The notes under the pieces were generated by a model that worked only from the letters and a program-made list of their open reading frames with translations, had not been told where the DNA came from and did not search any database. Of a stretch of DNA of 64,000 nt, positions 62,957 through 64,000 are shown piece after piece. Each line of letters opens with the position of its first letter. Position 1 is the stretch's first letter. The position numbers were made by a program, and so were the translations under genes. This DNA is from Streptomyces marokkonensis (GTDB lineage Bacteria > Actinomycetota > Actinomycetes > Streptomycetales > Streptomycetaceae), in the NCBI RefSeq assembly GCF_008312835.1, contig NZ_VSKS01000027.1, positions 1 to 64,000 on the forward strand. Reading direction: 5' to 3'.

Positions 62957-63245
62957 CCGGGCCGGCGCCCCGCCCTGGTCCGGCTCCACGCCACCCACCC
63001 GGGGGCGAGCCTGCGGTGGCCGGCCACGTCCGGCACCGGGTGGGTCGCCCGCCGGTGCACGGACCTGCTGCCACAACTGCTCTTCCTGGCCGCCGGCGAG
63101 ATGCGCCACCACGCCCGGGGCACGGGCGTCCGCCTGGACCCTGCGCACCTCCGCCGCCGTCTCGGCGGCACTCGCCGCACTCCCGGTGGTGGAACGACGC
63201 CGAGGCGCCGCCCAGGCCTTCAGCGACGGCGTACGGCGACGAAGC
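62957..63245 (+). pseudogene. Possible broken gene after the glycosyltransferase
   Basis: An ATG at 62953 overlaps the previous stop but its frame is not protein-like. In a second frame the bases read LVRLHATHPGASLRWPATSG and TDLLPQLLFLAAGEMRHHAR, then after an apparent frameshift SAAVSAALAALPVVERRRGA and QAFSDGVRR. Together this looks like the helical C-terminal half of a lost protein. I cannot name it. Confidence 0.25.
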
Positions 63246-64000
63246 GGACCGGGGTGCCGGGCGGGGCCTGCGCCGCGGCCGGGAGGTCGGCGGCGCGCAC
63301 GACCGCGATCACCGGGTAGCCCCCGGTGGTCGGATGGTCGGCCAGGAAGACCACCGGCGTGCCGTCGGGCGGTACCTGGACGGCGCCCAGCACCATGCCC
63401 TCGCTGGGGAGCTCGTCCCGCCTGGCCCGTTCCAGGGCCGGACCGGTCGTGCGCAGTCCGATGCGGTTGCTCGCGGGGGACACGTGGTACGTGCGCGAGG
63501 TGAAGAGGCGTACGGCCCCGGGAGTGAACCAGTCCTCGCGCGGGCCCGGGGTCACGCGCAGCACGAGCTCGGCCGGGGGCGCCGGCTGCGGGGCGACGTC
63601 CACGCGCGCGCGCCCTTCCCGGGGAGTCCCCAGGGGGAGCACGGCACCGTCCGTGAGAGGGGCCGGGCCGAGACCCGAGAGCAGGTCCGTGGAGCGGCTG
63701 CCGAGCACCGGCTCGACCGCGATCCCGCCCGAGACGGCCACGTAGGAGCGCACCCCGCGGACCGCCGCCCCCACGTCCAGAACCGATCCCGCACGCACGC
63801 GCACCGGCGCGCCCCAGGCGACCGCCCGGCCGTCCACGGTGACGGGGCAGGGAGCCCCGGTGACCGCCACCGTGACCGTCGAACGGGGGCGCACGGAACA
63901 GCCGTTGAGGGTCGTCTCCAGGACGGCCGCGTCCGGTGCGTTGCCCGCCAGACGGTTGGCGAGCGCCGCCGCGGGCCCGTCCAGCGCCCCGGAGCGGGGT
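63220..64000 (-). CDS. pxpC: Biotin-dependent carboxyltransferase-like protein, PxpC/KipA family (5' end outside window)
   Basis: The frame enters at 64000 and ends near 63220, giving the C-terminal 260 residues. It matches the urea amidolyase/KipA/PxpC fold, part of the 5-oxoprolinase complex PxpABC. Signatures: GPAAALANRLAGNAPDAAVL and ETTLNGCSV near the start, RSYVAVSGGIAVEPVLGSRS, DLLSGLGPAPLTDGAVLPLG, RTYHVSPASNRIGLRTTGPA, and GAVQVPPDGTPVVFLADHPT with TGGYPVIAVV. PxpA and PxpB should lie beyond the window if the operon is complete. Confidence 0.88.
   Translation of the reverse strand, partial: PRSGALDGPAAALANRLAGNAPDAAVLETTLNGCSVRPRSTVTVAVTGAPCPVTVDGRAVAWGAPVRVRAGSVLDVGAAVRGVRSYVAVSGGIAVEPVLGSRSTDLLSGLGPAPLTDGAVLPLGTPREGRARVDVAPQPAPPAELVLRVTPGPREDWFTPGAVRLFTSRTYHVSPASNRIGLRTTGPALERARRDELPSEGMVLGAVQVPPDGTPVVFLADHPTTGGYPVIAVVRAADLPAAAQAPPGTPVRFVAVRRR

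Overview
The window reads as a core-chromosome segment of a Streptomyces. Base composition is very GC-rich with G/C in nearly every third codon position, GTG starts are common, and many genes sit directly behind TANNNT-type -10 boxes. The gene order (metK, priA, fmt, rsmB, rpe, guaB1, rib and his genes, eccA-like ATPase, ppm1, fxsA, rbpA) is the order I recall for the Streptomyces coelicolor chromosome around SCO1476 down to about SCO1410; this collinearity is from memory, not from a search. About 60 protein genes are supported. No prophage, insertion sequence, CRISPR array, rRNA operon or biosynthetic gene cluster was seen.

Layout. 1-9.1 kb: housekeeping (metK end, priA, fmt, rsmB, rpe) plus an MMPL exporter. 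The metK-priA gap holds an unusual RNA-like element: a complete set of tRNA acceptor, D, variable and T arms in circularly permuted order. 9.2-14.2 kb: SorC regulator, GuaB1 (GMP reductase type), and an amino-acid permease with its Lrp regulator behind a phased array of half-sites. 14.3-18.5 kb: a fused polysaccharide deacetylase/glycosyltransferase with a proline-rich membrane partner, then an MFS transporter. 19-21.6 kb: an amidase and FAD monooxygenase pair that looks like a lysine-to-5-aminovalerate route (DavA/DavB). 21.7-29.3 kb: accessory metabolism and transport (DUF5995, GH6 cellulase, NCS2 permease, thioesterase, MFS/ROK divergent pair, NAD(P)-binding protein).

29.5-37.1 kb: a secreted GH18 chitinase, then an FMN-riboswitch-led riboflavin operon (ribE, ribM, ribBA, ribH) running into hisE, hisG and a PH-domain gene. 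37.2-44.7 kb: two CNNM/CBS membrane proteins, an EccA-like AAA ATPase, a P-loop kinase, an exported C39-like peptidase and a 46-residue membrane protein. 44.8-45.4 kb: a wrecked second GH18 chitinase that keeps a promoter almost identical in design to that of the intact chitinase. 45.7-49.8 kb: acyl-CoA dehydrogenase, a Zn-ribbon-like protein, an Lrp regulator and a YtcJ-type amidohydrolase. 50.4-57.2 kb: ppm1, fxsA, rbpA with a good sigma-R promoter, an MFS protein, a phosphodiesterase, and the YczE/MocR divergent pair. 57.3-64 kb: an FtsK/TraB-like ATPase with an altered Walker A, a small membrane protein, an AT-rich promoter patch, ankyrin and HEAT-repeat proteins (the latter with a 19-codon upstream ORF), a GT4 glycosyltransferase and the end of a PxpC-type gene.

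The strongest candidate for something undescribed is the permuted tRNA-like element at about 501-613. Next come the shared CGCAAC half-site arrays that link the permease/Lrp locus to the dav pair, and the 19-codon ORF at 60145.
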